A DNA stretch of 64,000 nt, taken from positions 80,624 through 144,623 of the forward strand of contig NZ_VJZZ01000017.1 in assembly GCF_009659535.1 (NCBI RefSeq), in the 5' to 3' direction. The translations under genes and the position numbers were made by a program. A model generated the notes under the pieces. It worked only from the letters and a program-made list of their open reading frames with translations, did not search any database and had not been told where the DNA came from. Of this stretch, positions 15,786-24,674 are shown one piece after another (position 1 is the first letter of the stretch; the number at the start of each line of letters is the position of its first letter). The stretch comes from Aggregicoccus sp. 17bor-14 (lineage in GTDB: Bacteria > Myxococcota > Myxococcia > Myxococcales > Myxococcaceae).

Positions 15786-16637
15786 ATGAAGCCGCTGCTC
15801 ACTGCCCTCGCGCTGCTCACCGCCCTCACGGGCTGCGTCTCGCAGGGCACCTACGATGCGCTGCGCACCGAGCACGAGACCACGCAAGGCCTGCTCGAGG
15901 AGCGCAACCTCGCCCTCAAGAAGCGCGAGGAGGAGCTCGCGGCGGGGCAGAAGCGCGAGCAGGACCTGCAGGCGGCGCTGGCCTCGGAGAAGGACAACGT
16001 GAAGGAGCTCAACGAGCGCATCTACGCGCTGGAGGCCGAGCGCGCGCGCGTGCTCAAGGACCGCAGCGCGATGGAGGCCTCGGTGGCGGAGATGACCACC
16101 GCGCTCAACGAGCTGCAGCAGCGCAAGGAGGAGGCAGAGGCGCGCATGGGCGAGTACCGCGCGCTGCTCGCGAAGTTCCGCGGCCTCATCGACGCCGGCA
16201 AGCTCAAGGTGCGCATCGTGGAGGGGCGCATGGTGGTGGTGCTCGCCTCGGACGTGCTCTTCCCCTCGGGCAGCGCGAGCCTCAGCAAGGAGGGCAAGGC
16301 GGCGGTGGGCGAGGTGGCCACGCTGCTCGCCTCCATCCCGCGCCGGCAGTTCCAGGTGGAGGGCCACACGGACAACGTGCCCATCGCCACCGCGCAGTAC
16401 CCGAGCAACTGGGAGCTCGCGGCGGCGCGTGCGCTCACCGTGGTGAAGACGATGCGCGAGGTGGGGATGCCCCCGGACCGCATCAGCGCGGCCTCCTTCG
16501 GCGACAGCAAGCCGGCCGTGCCGAACGACTCCGCGGAGGGCCGCGCGCAGAACCGGCGCATCGAGATCACCATCGTCCCGGACCTCTCCACGCTGCCCGG
16601 CTTCGACGAGCTGCAGCGGGTCGAGAAGGAGTCCTGA
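15786..16637 (+). CDS. OmpA/MotB-like peptidoglycan-binding lipoprotein
   Basis: A 283-residue outer-membrane lipoprotein. Signal peptide MKPLLTALALLTALTGCVS with lipobox LTGC (Cys17) is followed by a long alpha-helical coiled coil (about 30-140, rich in E, K, A, L) and a C-terminal OmpA-like domain (about 150-270) with the peptidoglycan-contacting VEGHTDNVPI and GRAQNRRIEI motifs. The coiled coil probably bridges the periplasm from lipid anchor to cell wall. A strong GGAGGAG precedes the start. It is followed by a hairpin terminator. Confidence 0.9.
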   Translation: MKPLLTALALLTALTGCVSQGTYDALRTEHETTQGLLEERNLALKKREEELAAGQKREQDLQAALASEKDNVKELNERIYALEAERARVLKDRSAMEASVAEMTTALNELQQRKEEAEARMGEYRALLAKFRGLIDAGKLKVRIVEGRMVVVLASDVLFPSGSASLSKEGKAAVGEVATLLASIPRRQFQVEGHTDNVPIATAQYPSNWELAAARALTVVKTMREVGMPPDRISAASFGDSKPAVPNDSAEGRAQNRRIEITIVPDLSTLPGFDELQRVEKES

Positions 16638-16699
16638 GCCGCGCGCGGAAACGGCCCGGTTCCGTTCCCGCACAACTTCTCTCGCAGTGCGAGTGGCAG

Positions 16700-16721
16700 G
16701 CAGGCGCGAAACCGCGCCTGC
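16700..16721 (+). terminator. Hairpin downstream of the OmpA-like gene
   Basis: Perfect 9-bp stem GCAGGCGCG / CGCGCCTGC with a 4-nt loop, 62 bp after the stop codon. There is no T-run, so it is only a probable terminator. Confidence 0.4.
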
Positions 16722-16855
16722 GCAGCAGCCGGGCAAGCGCGATGCCTACCCCGTGCCTTGTTGTCCTACGCGCCCGCATTGCCCTCTACGCCTCCGAAAC
16801 CGGGAACTCCGCGTGAAGAGCGCGGCACAAACCTTCCCCCGGTGCAGGGAGTGCG

Positions 16856-18781
16856 ATGAAGGCTTCGAGACTGAGCGTGTGGGCGCTGGGAGTGCTGCTG
16901 GCCGGTTGCGGCGCGGCACCGGACGACGGCAGCGCGGACACCGAGCCCACCGCGGAAGTGCAGGGTGAGCTCGCGAGCAACTCTCCCGTCTTCACCGACG
17001 CGCTGGGCACGGGCTGGCAGGACTGGTCCTGGGCGAGCCACTCGCTCACCAACGCCTCGCCCGTGGGCAGCGGCACGCGCTCCATCGCGGTCACCTTCGG
17101 CGCCTGGCAGGGCCTGTACTTCCACCACTCGCCGCTCACCACCGCGGCGGGCGACGCGCTCGAGCTGATGGTGAACGGCGGCGCCACGAGCAACCCGGCG
17201 CTCAACGCCTACGTGACGGTGAACGGCGCGGCGCGCACGCAGCTCGCCATCAACGCCTTCTGCACCGGCGCGCGCATCCCCGCGAACGCGTGGACCACCT
17301 GCCGCATCCCGCTCTCCAACCTCGGCGCCGCGGCGGCGCAGGTGGACGGCGTGGTGCTCATCGAGGGCGCGGGCAAGAGCCTGCCGCCGCTGTACGTGGA
17401 CGGCGTGCGCCTCGTGGCGGCGACCCCGGCCCCGACGCCCACCCCGACCCCGACCCCGACTCCGGCCGTCAGCGTGGCCCTCACGCCCGCGAGCACCACG
17501 CTCGCGCCGGGCGCTTCCCAGGCCTTCACGGCCACGGTGAGCGGTACCACCAACACCGCCGTCACCTGGAGCGTGCAGGAGGGCAGCGCGGGCGGCACCA
17601 TCAACAGCTCGGGCGCGTACATCGCGCCGGGCGCGGCCGGGACCTACCACGTGGTCGCCAAGAGCAGCGCGGACGCGACGAAGGTGGCGAGCGCCACCGT
17701 CACCGTGACCTCGGGCACCACCCCCCCGCCGCCTCCCACGTCCACGAGCGGCAAGTGGGTGTCCGCCTACTACGTGGGCTACCAGCAGGACCTCTACCCG
17801 GTGGACAAGGTGGACATGAGCGCCATCACCCACCTGATGGTGAGTCGCGTCATCCCCAACGCGGACGCCTCGCTGAACACCGGCTTCGACACCTACCAGG
17901 GCGAGGCCATGGCGACGAAGCTCACGGCGCGCGCGCACGCGGCCGGCAAGAAGGCGATCATGATGGTGGGCGGCGCGGGTGAGCACGGCGGCTGGGTGGG
18001 CGCCTCGAGCGACGCGAACCGCACCCGCTTCGTGCAGAACCTGCTCGCGACCATGGACCGCCTCGGCTTCGACGGCATCGACCTCGACTGGGAGCCGGTG
18101 GACACCGCGGACAAGCCGCTGCTGCTCGCGCTCGCGCGCCAGCTGCGCAGCACCCGCCCCAACGTCATCCTCACCTTCCCCATCCGCTGGCTCAACAGCA
18201 ACGCGGGCAGCGCGGACGCCTGGTACGCCACGCTGGCGCAGTCGCTGGACCAGGTGAACGTGATGGCCTACGAGATGGCGGGCGCGTACTCCGGGTGGGT
18301 GAGCTGGCACAGCTCCGCGCTCACCGGCGAGGGCGCGGACCACCCCTCGAGCAACGCCTCCAGCCTGCGCATGCTCGCCGCCGCGGGCATCCCCAAGTCG
18401 AAGCTGGGCATGGGCATCGGCTTCTACGGCATGGCGTGGCGCAACGAGACCGGCCCGCTGCAGCGCATCGCGAGCGGCAGCGACCTCAAGGGCAGCGACA
18501 ACTACGTCACCTACGCGTACGTGATGCGCTACTACTCGGACGCCGCCTACCGCTGGGACGCGAACGCGCAGGCCGGCTACCTCACCTTCACGAGCCCCGT
18601 GGACGGTGACGTGAAGTTCATCTCCTACGAGAGCCCCCAGGCCATCGCGGCGAAGGGCAAGTTCACCAAGGACAACGGCTATGGCGGCACCATCATCTGG
18701 ACGGTGAACCAGGGCTGCACCAACGCGAGCACCGGCGCGAATCCGCCACTGGACGCCGTGAAGGCCGCCTTCCTGCAGTAA
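16856..18781 (+). CDS. GH18 chitinase-like lipoprotein with carbohydrate-binding and Ig-like modules
   Basis: GH18 enzymes hydrolyse beta-1,4-N-acetylglucosamine polymers. The 641 residues comprise a lipoprotein signal (lipobox LAGC, Cys18), a beta-sandwich module about 45-190 resembling a carbohydrate-binding domain, a Pro-Thr linker (TPTPTPTPTPTP), an Ig-like domain about 205-285 (VSVALTPASTTLAPGASQAF), a second Pro/Thr linker, and a catalytic TIM barrel from about 305. DGIDLDWE is at 406-413, with E413 the catalytic acid. GGSGG-like MMVGGAGEHGG precedes it. A role in predation on fungi or peptidoglycan recycling is inferred. AGGGAG supports the ATG. Confidence 0.9.
   Translation: MKASRLSVWALGVLLAGCGAAPDDGSADTEPTAEVQGELASNSPVFTDALGTGWQDWSWASHSLTNASPVGSGTRSIAVTFGAWQGLYFHHSPLTTAAGDALELMVNGGATSNPALNAYVTVNGAARTQLAINAFCTGARIPANAWTTCRIPLSNLGAAAAQVDGVVLIEGAGKSLPPLYVDGVRLVAATPAPTPTPTPTPTPAVSVALTPASTTLAPGASQAFTATVSGTTNTAVTWSVQEGSAGGTINSSGAYIAPGAAGTYHVVAKSSADATKVASATVTVTSGTTPPPPPTSTSGKWVSAYYVGYQQDLYPVDKVDMSAITHLMVSRVIPNADASLNTGFDTYQGEAMATKLTARAHAAGKKAIMMVGGAGEHGGWVGASSDANRTRFVQNLLATMDRLGFDGIDLDWEPVDTADKPLLLALARQLRSTRPNVILTFPIRWLNSNAGSADAWYATLAQSLDQVNVMAYEMAGAYSGWVSWHSSALTGEGADHPSSNASSLRMLAAAGIPKSKLGMGIGFYGMAWRNETGPLQRIASGSDLKGSDNYVTYAYVMRYYSDAAYRWDANAQAGYLTFTSPVDGDVKFISYESPQAIAAKGKFTKDNGYGGTIIWTVNQGCTNASTGANPPLDAVKAAFLQ
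17440..17465 (+). repeat. CCGACC hexamer microsatellite in a linker
   Basis: Tandem CCGACC/CCCACC hexamers encode the Pro-Thr linker of the GH18 protein. It is a slippage-prone coding repeat that may vary in length between strains. Confidence 0.6.
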
Positions 18782-18824
18782 GGGCAGCCGGGCGCACCTT
18801 GTTCTTGCGGACGGGGCAGGGACC

Positions 18825-18830
18825 TATAGG
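18825..18830 (+). promoter_or_regulatory. Possible -10 box TATAGG upstream of the M13 peptidase
   Basis: TATAGG, with TTCTTG 17 bp upstream (18802-18807) as a loose -35, lies 33 bp before the TTG start. The same CTATAGGG string occurs upstream of the hydrolase gene at 55198. Confidence 0.35.
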
Positions 18831-18863
18831 GTTCCCGCCCCGTCCCGCAGACAAGGAGCTCCC

Positions 18864-20975
18864 TTGAAGAAGAGCCTTCTCCTCCTCGGTGCGACCGCGG
18901 CCTGTGCCGCCGGTTGTGCCACCAGCAAGTCCCCCGCGCCGCAGCCCGCGGCTCCCGTCCAGCAGCAGGCCGCTGCCCCCGCTCCGGCTCCGGCCCCTGC
19001 TCCGGAGCAGAAGCCCGAGCTGGGCAGCTTCGGCTTCGACGTGGCCGGCATGGACCGTCAGCAGCAGCCCGGCGTGAGCTGGACGGGCTACGCGAACGGC
19101 ACGTGGACGAAGACCACGGAGATCCCCGCGGACCGCGCGCGCTACGGCATGTTCAACGTGCTGGACGACCGCGCCCGCGAGCAGAACCGCGCCCTCATCG
19201 AGGAGGCCGCGAAGGCCCACGCCGCACAGGGCACGGACGCGCAGCGGGTGGGTGACTACTTCGCGTCCTTCATGGACGAGCAGGCCATCGAGCAGAAGGG
19301 CGCCGAGCCGCTCAAGCCCGCGCTCGCGCGCATCGCTGGCATCAAGACGAAGGCGGACCTCGCGCGCGTGCTCGGCGAGCACCTGCGCCAGACCAACCCC
19401 ACGCCCTTCGGCGTGTACGTGAACCAGGACGCGAAGAACCCGGACCGCTACATCCCCATCTTCGTGCAGAGCGGCCTGGGGCTGCCGGACCGCGACTACT
19501 ACCTGCAGGACAACCCCAAGTTCGCCGAGGTGCGCCAGAAGTACCAGGAGCACATGGCGCGCATGCTGGTGCTCGCCGGCGTCCAGCAGGCCCAGGCGGC
19601 CGCGAAGGCCAAGGGCATCTACGGGCTGGAGGAGAAGCTCGCCCGCGCGCACTGGAGCCGGGTCGAGAGCCGCGACGACGACAAGACCTACAACAAGTGG
19701 ATGAAGGCGGACTTCGCGAAGAAGGCGCCCGGCTTCGACTGGGGCACCTTCCTCAAGACGGCGGGCCTGGACGCGCAGGGCGAGTTCATCGTCTCGCAGC
19801 CCAGCGCGCTCACCGGCACGGCGAAGCTGCTGGGCAGCCAGCCGCTCGCGGTGTGGAAGGACTGGCTCACCCTGCACACGACGAAGGACTACGCGCCGCT
19901 GCTCAGCCGCGCCTTCGTGGACGAGGACTTCGCCTTCGACGGCACGGTGCTCAGCGGCCAGCCGCAGAACCAGGAGCGCTGGAAGCGCGGCGTGGACCAC
20001 GTGAGCCACGCCATGGGTGAGGCCGTGGGCAAGCTGTACGTGGAGAAGCACTTCCCGCCCGAGGCCAAGGCCGAGGCCGACCGGCTGGTGAAGAACGTCA
20101 TCGCCGCCATGGACGCGCGGCTCGCGAAGCTGCCCTGGATGGCGCCCGAGACGCGCGAGAAGGCGCGCCAGAAGCTCGCCTCCTTCAAGCCGAAGATCGG
20201 CTACCCGGTGAAGTGGCGCGACTACTCGGCGCTCGAGGTGAAGCGCGACGACCTGGTGGGCAACGCCGAGCGCGCGGCCGCCTTCGAGTACAACCGTAAC
20301 CTCGCGAAGCTGGGCAAGCCGGTGGACCGCGACGAGTGGTTCATGCCGCCCATGCAGGTGAACGCCTACGCGAACCCCACCATGAACGAGGTGGTGTTCC
20401 CGGCCGCCATCCTGCAGCCCCCCTTCTTCGACAAGAACGCGGACCCCGCGGTGAACTACGGCGCCATCGGCGCGGTGATCGGCCACGAGATTTCGCACCA
20501 CTTCGACGACCAGGGCCGCAAGTACGACCCCCAGGGCCGCCTCACCGACTGGTGGAAGCCCGAGGACGTGCAGCGCTTCAAGACGTACACCGACCAGCTG
20601 GTGGCCCAGTACAACCAGTACGAGCCGCTGCCCGGCGCGCACGTGAACGGCGCGCTCACCCTGGGCGAGAACATCGCGGACCTGGCCGGCCTGCTCGTGG
20701 CCTATGACGCGTACCAGCTGTCGCTCGGCGGCAAGCCCGACCGCGTGCTCGAGGGCTTCACCGGCGACCAGCGCTTCTTCCTCGGCCACGCGCAGGTGTG
20801 GCGCAGCAAGTACCGCGAGGAGGCCCTGCGCCAGCAGCTGGTGGTGGATCCGCACACCGCGGGCCACTTCCGCCCCAACGTCAGCCGCAACATCGACGCC
20901 TGGTACACCGCCTTCGACGTGAAGCCGGGCCAGCCGCTGTTCCTCGCGCCCGAGCAGCGCGTGCGCATCTGGTAG
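18864..20975 (+). CDS. M13 (neprilysin/PepO) family metallopeptidase, lipoprotein
   Basis: M13 enzymes are zinc endopeptidases that cleave small peptides. The 703-residue length fits. A lipoprotein signal (MKKSLLLLGATAACAAGCAT, lipobox AAGC) precedes an Ala/Pro linker. The substrate-binding NAYANPTMNEVVFPA is present, followed by HEISH at 541-545 as zinc site and ENIAD with the third ligand Glu602. The end RVRIW corresponds to the conserved C-terminal C-R-V-W of the family, with the Cys changed. The start is TTG with a strong AAGGAG 7 nt upstream. A hairpin terminator follows. Probably outer-membrane or surface anchored. Confidence 0.95.
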   Translation: MKKSLLLLGATAACAAGCATSKSPAPQPAAPVQQQAAAPAPAPAPAPEQKPELGSFGFDVAGMDRQQQPGVSWTGYANGTWTKTTEIPADRARYGMFNVLDDRAREQNRALIEEAAKAHAAQGTDAQRVGDYFASFMDEQAIEQKGAEPLKPALARIAGIKTKADLARVLGEHLRQTNPTPFGVYVNQDAKNPDRYIPIFVQSGLGLPDRDYYLQDNPKFAEVRQKYQEHMARMLVLAGVQQAQAAAKAKGIYGLEEKLARAHWSRVESRDDDKTYNKWMKADFAKKAPGFDWGTFLKTAGLDAQGEFIVSQPSALTGTAKLLGSQPLAVWKDWLTLHTTKDYAPLLSRAFVDEDFAFDGTVLSGQPQNQERWKRGVDHVSHAMGEAVGKLYVEKHFPPEAKAEADRLVKNVIAAMDARLAKLPWMAPETREKARQKLASFKPKIGYPVKWRDYSALEVKRDDLVGNAERAAAFEYNRNLAKLGKPVDRDEWFMPPMQVNAYANPTMNEVVFPAAILQPPFFDKNADPAVNYGAIGAVIGHEISHHFDDQGRKYDPQGRLTDWWKPEDVQRFKTYTDQLVAQYNQYEPLPGAHVNGALTLGENIADLAGLLVAYDAYQLSLGGKPDRVLEGFTGDQRFFLGHAQVWRSKYREEALRQQLVVDPHTAGHFRPNVSRNIDAWYTAFDVKPGQPLFLAPEQRVRIW

Positions 20976-21000
20976 CGCAGCGGAAACGCTGAAGCAGGGG

Positions 21001-21028
21001 AGGGGCCGGCGGGTGACTGCCGGCCCCT
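21001..21028 (+). terminator. Hairpin terminator after the M13 peptidase
   Basis: Perfect 10-bp stem AGGGGCCGGC / GCCGGCCCCT around an 8-nt loop, with the short tract TCTGCGTT behind. It starts 25 bp after the stop codon. Confidence 0.6.
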
Positions 21029-21183
21029 TCTGCGTTCCGGAGCCTGTTCAGCGCGACACGTTTCGCAACCGCGTTGCATTCACTCCGCGTGGGACCCGGC
21101 GCCACAGTGCGCGGCGTGCGCGTCCCGGGCTGAAGTCGGCGGGAGCGCCGTCCACGCAGCGCTCTCACGCCGGAGTGAATCCC

Positions 21184-22053
21184 ATGAGGTCTCTCACGCT
21201 CGTCCTCGCCCTTCTCGCCGCAGGCCAAGCCTCGGCCACGAACTACTCGCTGTGGATCCACGGCAAGAACGGCGGCGGCACCCAGCCCGGCAACTACGCG
21301 GACTTCAGCAACTGGGGCCCCGCCACGGTCTCCGCCGGCGTGAACAAGAAGGCGGTGAACTGGGACGGGCGTCAGCGCATCGGCGGGCAGAACTACCGCA
21401 TCCGCGACGCCCTGGACTGCTTCTGCACCGGCAGCAACTGGTGCTACATCGCCGTGCACTCGGCGGGTGACCTGCAGATCGGCTACGCGCTGTCGCTCTA
21501 TGGCACCAGCGCCCGCTACAAGAAGAACGCGGTGCCCAACTCGAGCGGCGTGTGTGGCAACACGGATGGCACCACGCAGACGGGCTGGAACATCAAGTGG
21601 GTGGACGTGGCGAGCGGCGCGGGCGGCGGCAGCGAGCTCGCGGACAACGGGGCCTGGGCGACGAGCGACGCCATCGTCGATGACCTGAAGACCACCACCG
21701 CGCGCGCCATGTACAACCACAACACCACGCAGGCGCACTGGTTCTACATGTTCGCGGGTGCCAAGGGCACGGCCTACTCCGGCATCCTCCCCGGCCAGGA
21801 CGACGAGGCGGTGGCCTACCACTCCACCGGCGGCGTGGCGGGCAGCAGCGGCGGCGCGTACTGCAACCCGAGCGACTGGCTCTGCAACGACCTCACGCTC
21901 GGCACCAACGCGTGCGAGGGCAACCACGCGAAGTGGAGCTACCACACGGTGGACTTCCGCGACGACGCCGAGGCCTACAGCCACTCGGGCAACGGCAACT
22001 GGGAGGGCATCGTGTCCAAGGTGCGCGCGGACATGGCCGCGTACGCGCTCTGA
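21184..22053 (+). CDS. Secreted protein with hydrolase-like nucleophile motif, unknown
   Basis: A 289-residue secreted protein: signal peptide MRSLTLVLALLAAGQASA, mature start TNYSLWIHGKNGGG. The stretch WCYIAVHSAGDLQIGYAL resembles an alpha/beta-hydrolase strand-elbow-helix with Ser in HSAGD, and LWIHGKNGGG resembles an oxyanion loop. Eight or so Cys (CFCTG, WCYIA, VCGN, YCNPSDWLCN, ACEG) suggest disulfides. GDDEAVAYHS and SYHTVDF could supply catalytic Asp/His, but this is inference. It may be an extracellular esterase/lipase. GGAGTGA supports the start. Immediately downstream (1 bp) a membrane protein gene converges. Confidence 0.65.
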   Translation: MRSLTLVLALLAAGQASATNYSLWIHGKNGGGTQPGNYADFSNWGPATVSAGVNKKAVNWDGRQRIGGQNYRIRDALDCFCTGSNWCYIAVHSAGDLQIGYALSLYGTSARYKKNAVPNSSGVCGNTDGTTQTGWNIKWVDVASGAGGGSELADNGAWATSDAIVDDLKTTTARAMYNHNTTQAHWFYMFAGAKGTAYSGILPGQDDEAVAYHSTGGVAGSSGGAYCNPSDWLCNDLTLGTNACEGNHAKWSYHTVDFRDDAEAYSHSGNGNWEGIVSKVRADMAAYAL

Positions 22054-22054
22054 G

Positions 22055-22540
22055 TCAGCGGCCTCGCGGAATGCGCGCCCGCACGGCCGCGGGCAGCGGG
22101 ACCCCGAGGCTGCGGCACAGCTGCGCCAGCGTTGTGTCGTCCACCCCGGCAAGCTGGGCGAGCTCGAGCGCCCGCTCCGGGGAGGCGCGGCTGATCCAGC
22201 CCCACCGGTAGGAGAGGAACATCCCCGCGGTGCACAGCGCCGCCACGGCGCCGGGCCCCATTGCCGCATGGGGGCCCGAGCCGGCGTAGGCCGAGACGAC
22301 CCCGAGCCAGGCCACGACGCCGACGATCACGAAGGCCGCGCGCGCCCACGCCACCAGCACGGACTTGCCGCTCATGGGGATGACCCGCCCCGTCCACCCC
22401 TCGCGGCCCTCGCTCGCCACGAGCCATCCCTCGCGCGGGAGCAGCGGCACGAAGTTGAGGTGGCTGAACTTGGTGGCCACGTGGCCCACGCCAGGCACCT
22501 CGTCGACCTTCCCGTACAACCGCGAGCCGTAGATGAGCAC
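22055..22540 (-). CDS. Conserved membrane protein, unknown function
   Basis: A 161-residue protein starting MLIYGSRLYGKVDEVPGVG, a pattern seen in a family of uncharacterised membrane proteins (YGxRxYGKVDxVPG..ATxFxHLxFVPL..). Two transmembrane helices (about 62-82 and 92-112) follow, then a cytoplasmic helical tail (SPERALELAQLAGVDDTTLAQL) that looks like a degenerate zinc-ribbon/helical regulatory end. No catalytic motif seen. It converges with the secreted protein gene with a single base between the stop codons. Confidence 0.65.
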   Translation of the reverse strand: MLIYGSRLYGKVDEVPGVGHVATKFSHLNFVPLLPREGWLVASEGREGWTGRVIPMSGKSVLVAWARAAFVIVGVVAWLGVVSAYAGSGPHAAMGPGAVAALCTAGMFLSYRWGWISRASPERALELAQLAGVDDTTLAQLCRSLGVPLPAAVRARIPRGR

Positions 22541-22904
22541 GAGCCTCTCCCGGAGAAATCGGTGGGGCCACCATGCTGCGCGAGGGCGGGCGGAGGGCGC
22601 AACCCTACCTCCGGCGGGCCGGGCCCGACCCCGGGGCTCGCGCTGACGGTTCTCCGGACACGCCTGTCCTGAAACGCGTCACGTATGCGCGGGTGGGAAA
22701 GCCTCGTGGTCGCGAGCACTTCGTTTGTGTACCAACGCTCGGGCGTCGCCCAGGGGACAGAGGGCTGGAGCACGGACGCTCCACTCCGGCGCGCGCCCAC
22801 CTCTGGAGGCCGTGTGGCCCGGGTGTTGCTGCACACCGCCCCTGCCGTCCGCATCGGGCGCGGTGGTCACGTGGCGGCGTCACCCAAAGAGAGAGGGATC
22901 GATC
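22541..22904. other. Intergenic region without a gene
   Basis: Divergent upstream region of the membrane protein (minus) and M57 peptidase (plus). It contains only short inverted repeats such as GGAGC-N6-GCTCC. The M57 start is preceded by GAGAGGGATCGATC, a usable ribosome site. I see no RNA gene or reading frame with coding character. Confidence 0.5.
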
Positions 22905-23678
22905 ATGCTCAAGAAGGCGGCAGTCCTCGTGGCGAGCTGCGGTGCACTGATGGTCGGCTGTGGCGGCTCCGAGAAGGAGGCCGAGCAGCAGCAGATCATC
23001 AGCAACCTGATCGAAGCCGGCTTCCCCGAGAGCGACATCCGGGTCGCCGACGGCCAGGTCATCGTGGGCAACGACGCCGTGGCGGACCTCGAGTCGTCCA
23101 GCGAGATGCTGCAGACGGGCAAGAACATCCCGGAGCAGTACCGGACGACGAACCTGGTCGGCACGAGCGTGACCCGCATCTGCGTGAACCCCACCGCCGA
23201 CTTCAACACCTACAGCCGCCTGAGCGCGGGCCTCGACCTCGCCATCGAGAACTACAACCAGCAGAACCTGCGCATCACCTTCGTGCGCGGGCCGGCCACC
23301 GGCTGCACCGCGAACATCACCGCGAAGACCACCTCCGGCGTGGGCGGTTCCTCGGGCTTCCCCAAGGGCGGCAAGCCCTACGGCACCATCAACATCGGCG
23401 TCGGCCTGCAGAGCTACAGCGTGGACGTGAACGAGCACGTCATCACCCACGAGATCGGCCACACCATCGGCTTCCGCCACTCGGACTACTACGACCGCAG
23501 CATCAGCTGCGGCGGCGCGGCGAGCAACGAGGGCGCGAGCAACGTGGGCGCCATCCTCATCCCCGGCACCCCGAGCACCGCCACCGTGGGCGGCTCGGTG
23601 ATGAACAGCTGCTTCCGCTCGAACGAGACCGGCGAGTGGACGAACACGGACAAGACGGCGCTCAACTACCTGTACTGA
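22905..23678 (+). CDS. M57-type HEIGH metalloprotease, lipoprotein
   Basis: M57 peptidases are secreted zinc proteases found largely in myxobacteria and relatives. The 257 residues start with lipoprotein signal MLKKAAVLVASCGALMVGCG (lipobox MVGC). The zinc motif HEIGHTIGFRH is at 182-192, giving ligands H182, H186 and H192 with catalytic E183. A downstream Met-turn-like VGGSVMNSCF supports a metzincin-type fold. The N-terminal 70 residues (IISNLIEAGFPESDIRVADG) may act as a propeptide; it resembles the helix-strand prodomain of this family. A terminator hairpin follows. Confidence 0.9.
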   Translation: MLKKAAVLVASCGALMVGCGGSEKEAEQQQIISNLIEAGFPESDIRVADGQVIVGNDAVADLESSSEMLQTGKNIPEQYRTTNLVGTSVTRICVNPTADFNTYSRLSAGLDLAIENYNQQNLRITFVRGPATGCTANITAKTTSGVGGSSGFPKGGKPYGTINIGVGLQSYSVDVNEHVITHEIGHTIGFRHSDYYDRSISCGGAASNEGASNVGAILIPGTPSTATVGGSVMNSCFRSNETGEWTNTDKTALNYLY

Positions 23679-23698
23679 TCCGTCCCGGGCCGTGAAGA

Positions 23699-23732
23699 AA
23701 CGCCGCGCCGCCCTCCGGGGCTGCGCGGCGTT
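23699..23732 (+). terminator. Hairpin terminator after the M57 peptidase
   Basis: Perfect 10-bp stem AACGCCGCGC / GCGCGGCGTT around a 14-nt loop, followed by CGTCGTTTT. It starts 20 bp after the stop codon. Confidence 0.65.
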
Positions 23733-23762
23733 CGTCGTTTTCGGGCACACTGCGGCCCCCCC

Positions 23763-24614
23763 ATGCTCCCGCCCGGCTTCCGCTCTCCGCTCCCGCCCCG
23801 ACCGCTGCCGCTGGACCCCACGGCGCTCGGCGCGCGGCGGCGCAGCCGCTGGCTGCAGACCACCGGCGCGGTGCTCCTGCAACTCCTCGCGCTCGCCGGC
23901 GCCCTCTGGCTGAGCGTGCGCGCGGTGGACGCGGTGGGCACCTGGCGCGAGGGCGTGCGTGCCGAGGTGCTGGGCAACACGGTGGAAGCCCAGGTGGAGG
24001 ACTTCTACGGCCTCGAGCTCGCGGCCGTCTACGACGTGGCCGCCACCTTCCGGGAGGAGGGCGGCCGGCCGCACTACGGCCACCGCCACTTCGTCTACGT
24101 CTGGAGCCTGCTCGACGAGGACGAGCCGCTCGAGGTCCGCTACCGGGAGGGCGACCCCGAGCACTTCGCGCTCTCGTGGGAGGTGCGCGGCGCGAGACCG
24201 TGGATCGGCCTCGTGGCCTGCTGGCTGCTGACCATCGGCTGGGCGTGGGTGCTGCGCGACCACCTCCGCGACCTGCACATGGTGCAGGTGCTGCCGCAGC
24301 GCTGCGCCGAGGACGGGCGCGAGGTGCTGCTGGAGCTCTTCTCCTGCCGCGAGGTGAAGGAGCGCTTCGAGGTAACGTACCGGCTGCCCCGCCGCCGGCG
24401 CTGGCGCAGCGCGACGCTGGGCGCCGAGCCCTACCGCGTGCAGCACGAGGGGCGCGAGTGGGTGCTGGCGCTCGAGTCGCCCCGTGCATCGGGGCACTAC
24501 CTGGTGCTGGAGGAGACGCTGGCCCCGCTCTCGCTCGCCGCGGTGGAGGGTGGCACCGCCGTGGTGCTCGACCCCGCCGACCGCTCCAACGTCTTCAGCC
24601 TCGGGCGCGGCTGA
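23763..24614 (+). CDS. DUF3592-like membrane protein
   Basis: A 283-residue protein with two transmembrane helices (about 33-52 and 148-165) flanking an extracytoplasmic domain of about 90 residues that contains VEAQVEDFYGLELAAVYDVAA and HFVYVWSLLDEDEPLEVRY, a layout resembling DUF3592 proteins. The C-terminal 110 residues are a soluble domain with short beta strands (LLELFSCREVKERFEVTYRL). No catalytic residues recognised. It converges with the cysteine-rich repeat gene 60 bp downstream. Confidence 0.6.
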   Translation: MLPPGFRSPLPPRPLPLDPTALGARRRSRWLQTTGAVLLQLLALAGALWLSVRAVDAVGTWREGVRAEVLGNTVEAQVEDFYGLELAAVYDVAATFREEGGRPHYGHRHFVYVWSLLDEDEPLEVRYREGDPEHFALSWEVRGARPWIGLVACWLLTIGWAWVLRDHLRDLHMVQVLPQRCAEDGREVLLELFSCREVKERFEVTYRLPRRRRWRSATLGAEPYRVQHEGREWVLALESPRASGHYLVLEETLAPLSLAAVEGGTAVVLDPADRSNVFSLGRG

Positions 24615-24674
24615 CGCCCGAGGGTACGGCTTCCACGCCACGCGGCGTTCTCCGTTTCGAGGCCTCCCCCCAGC

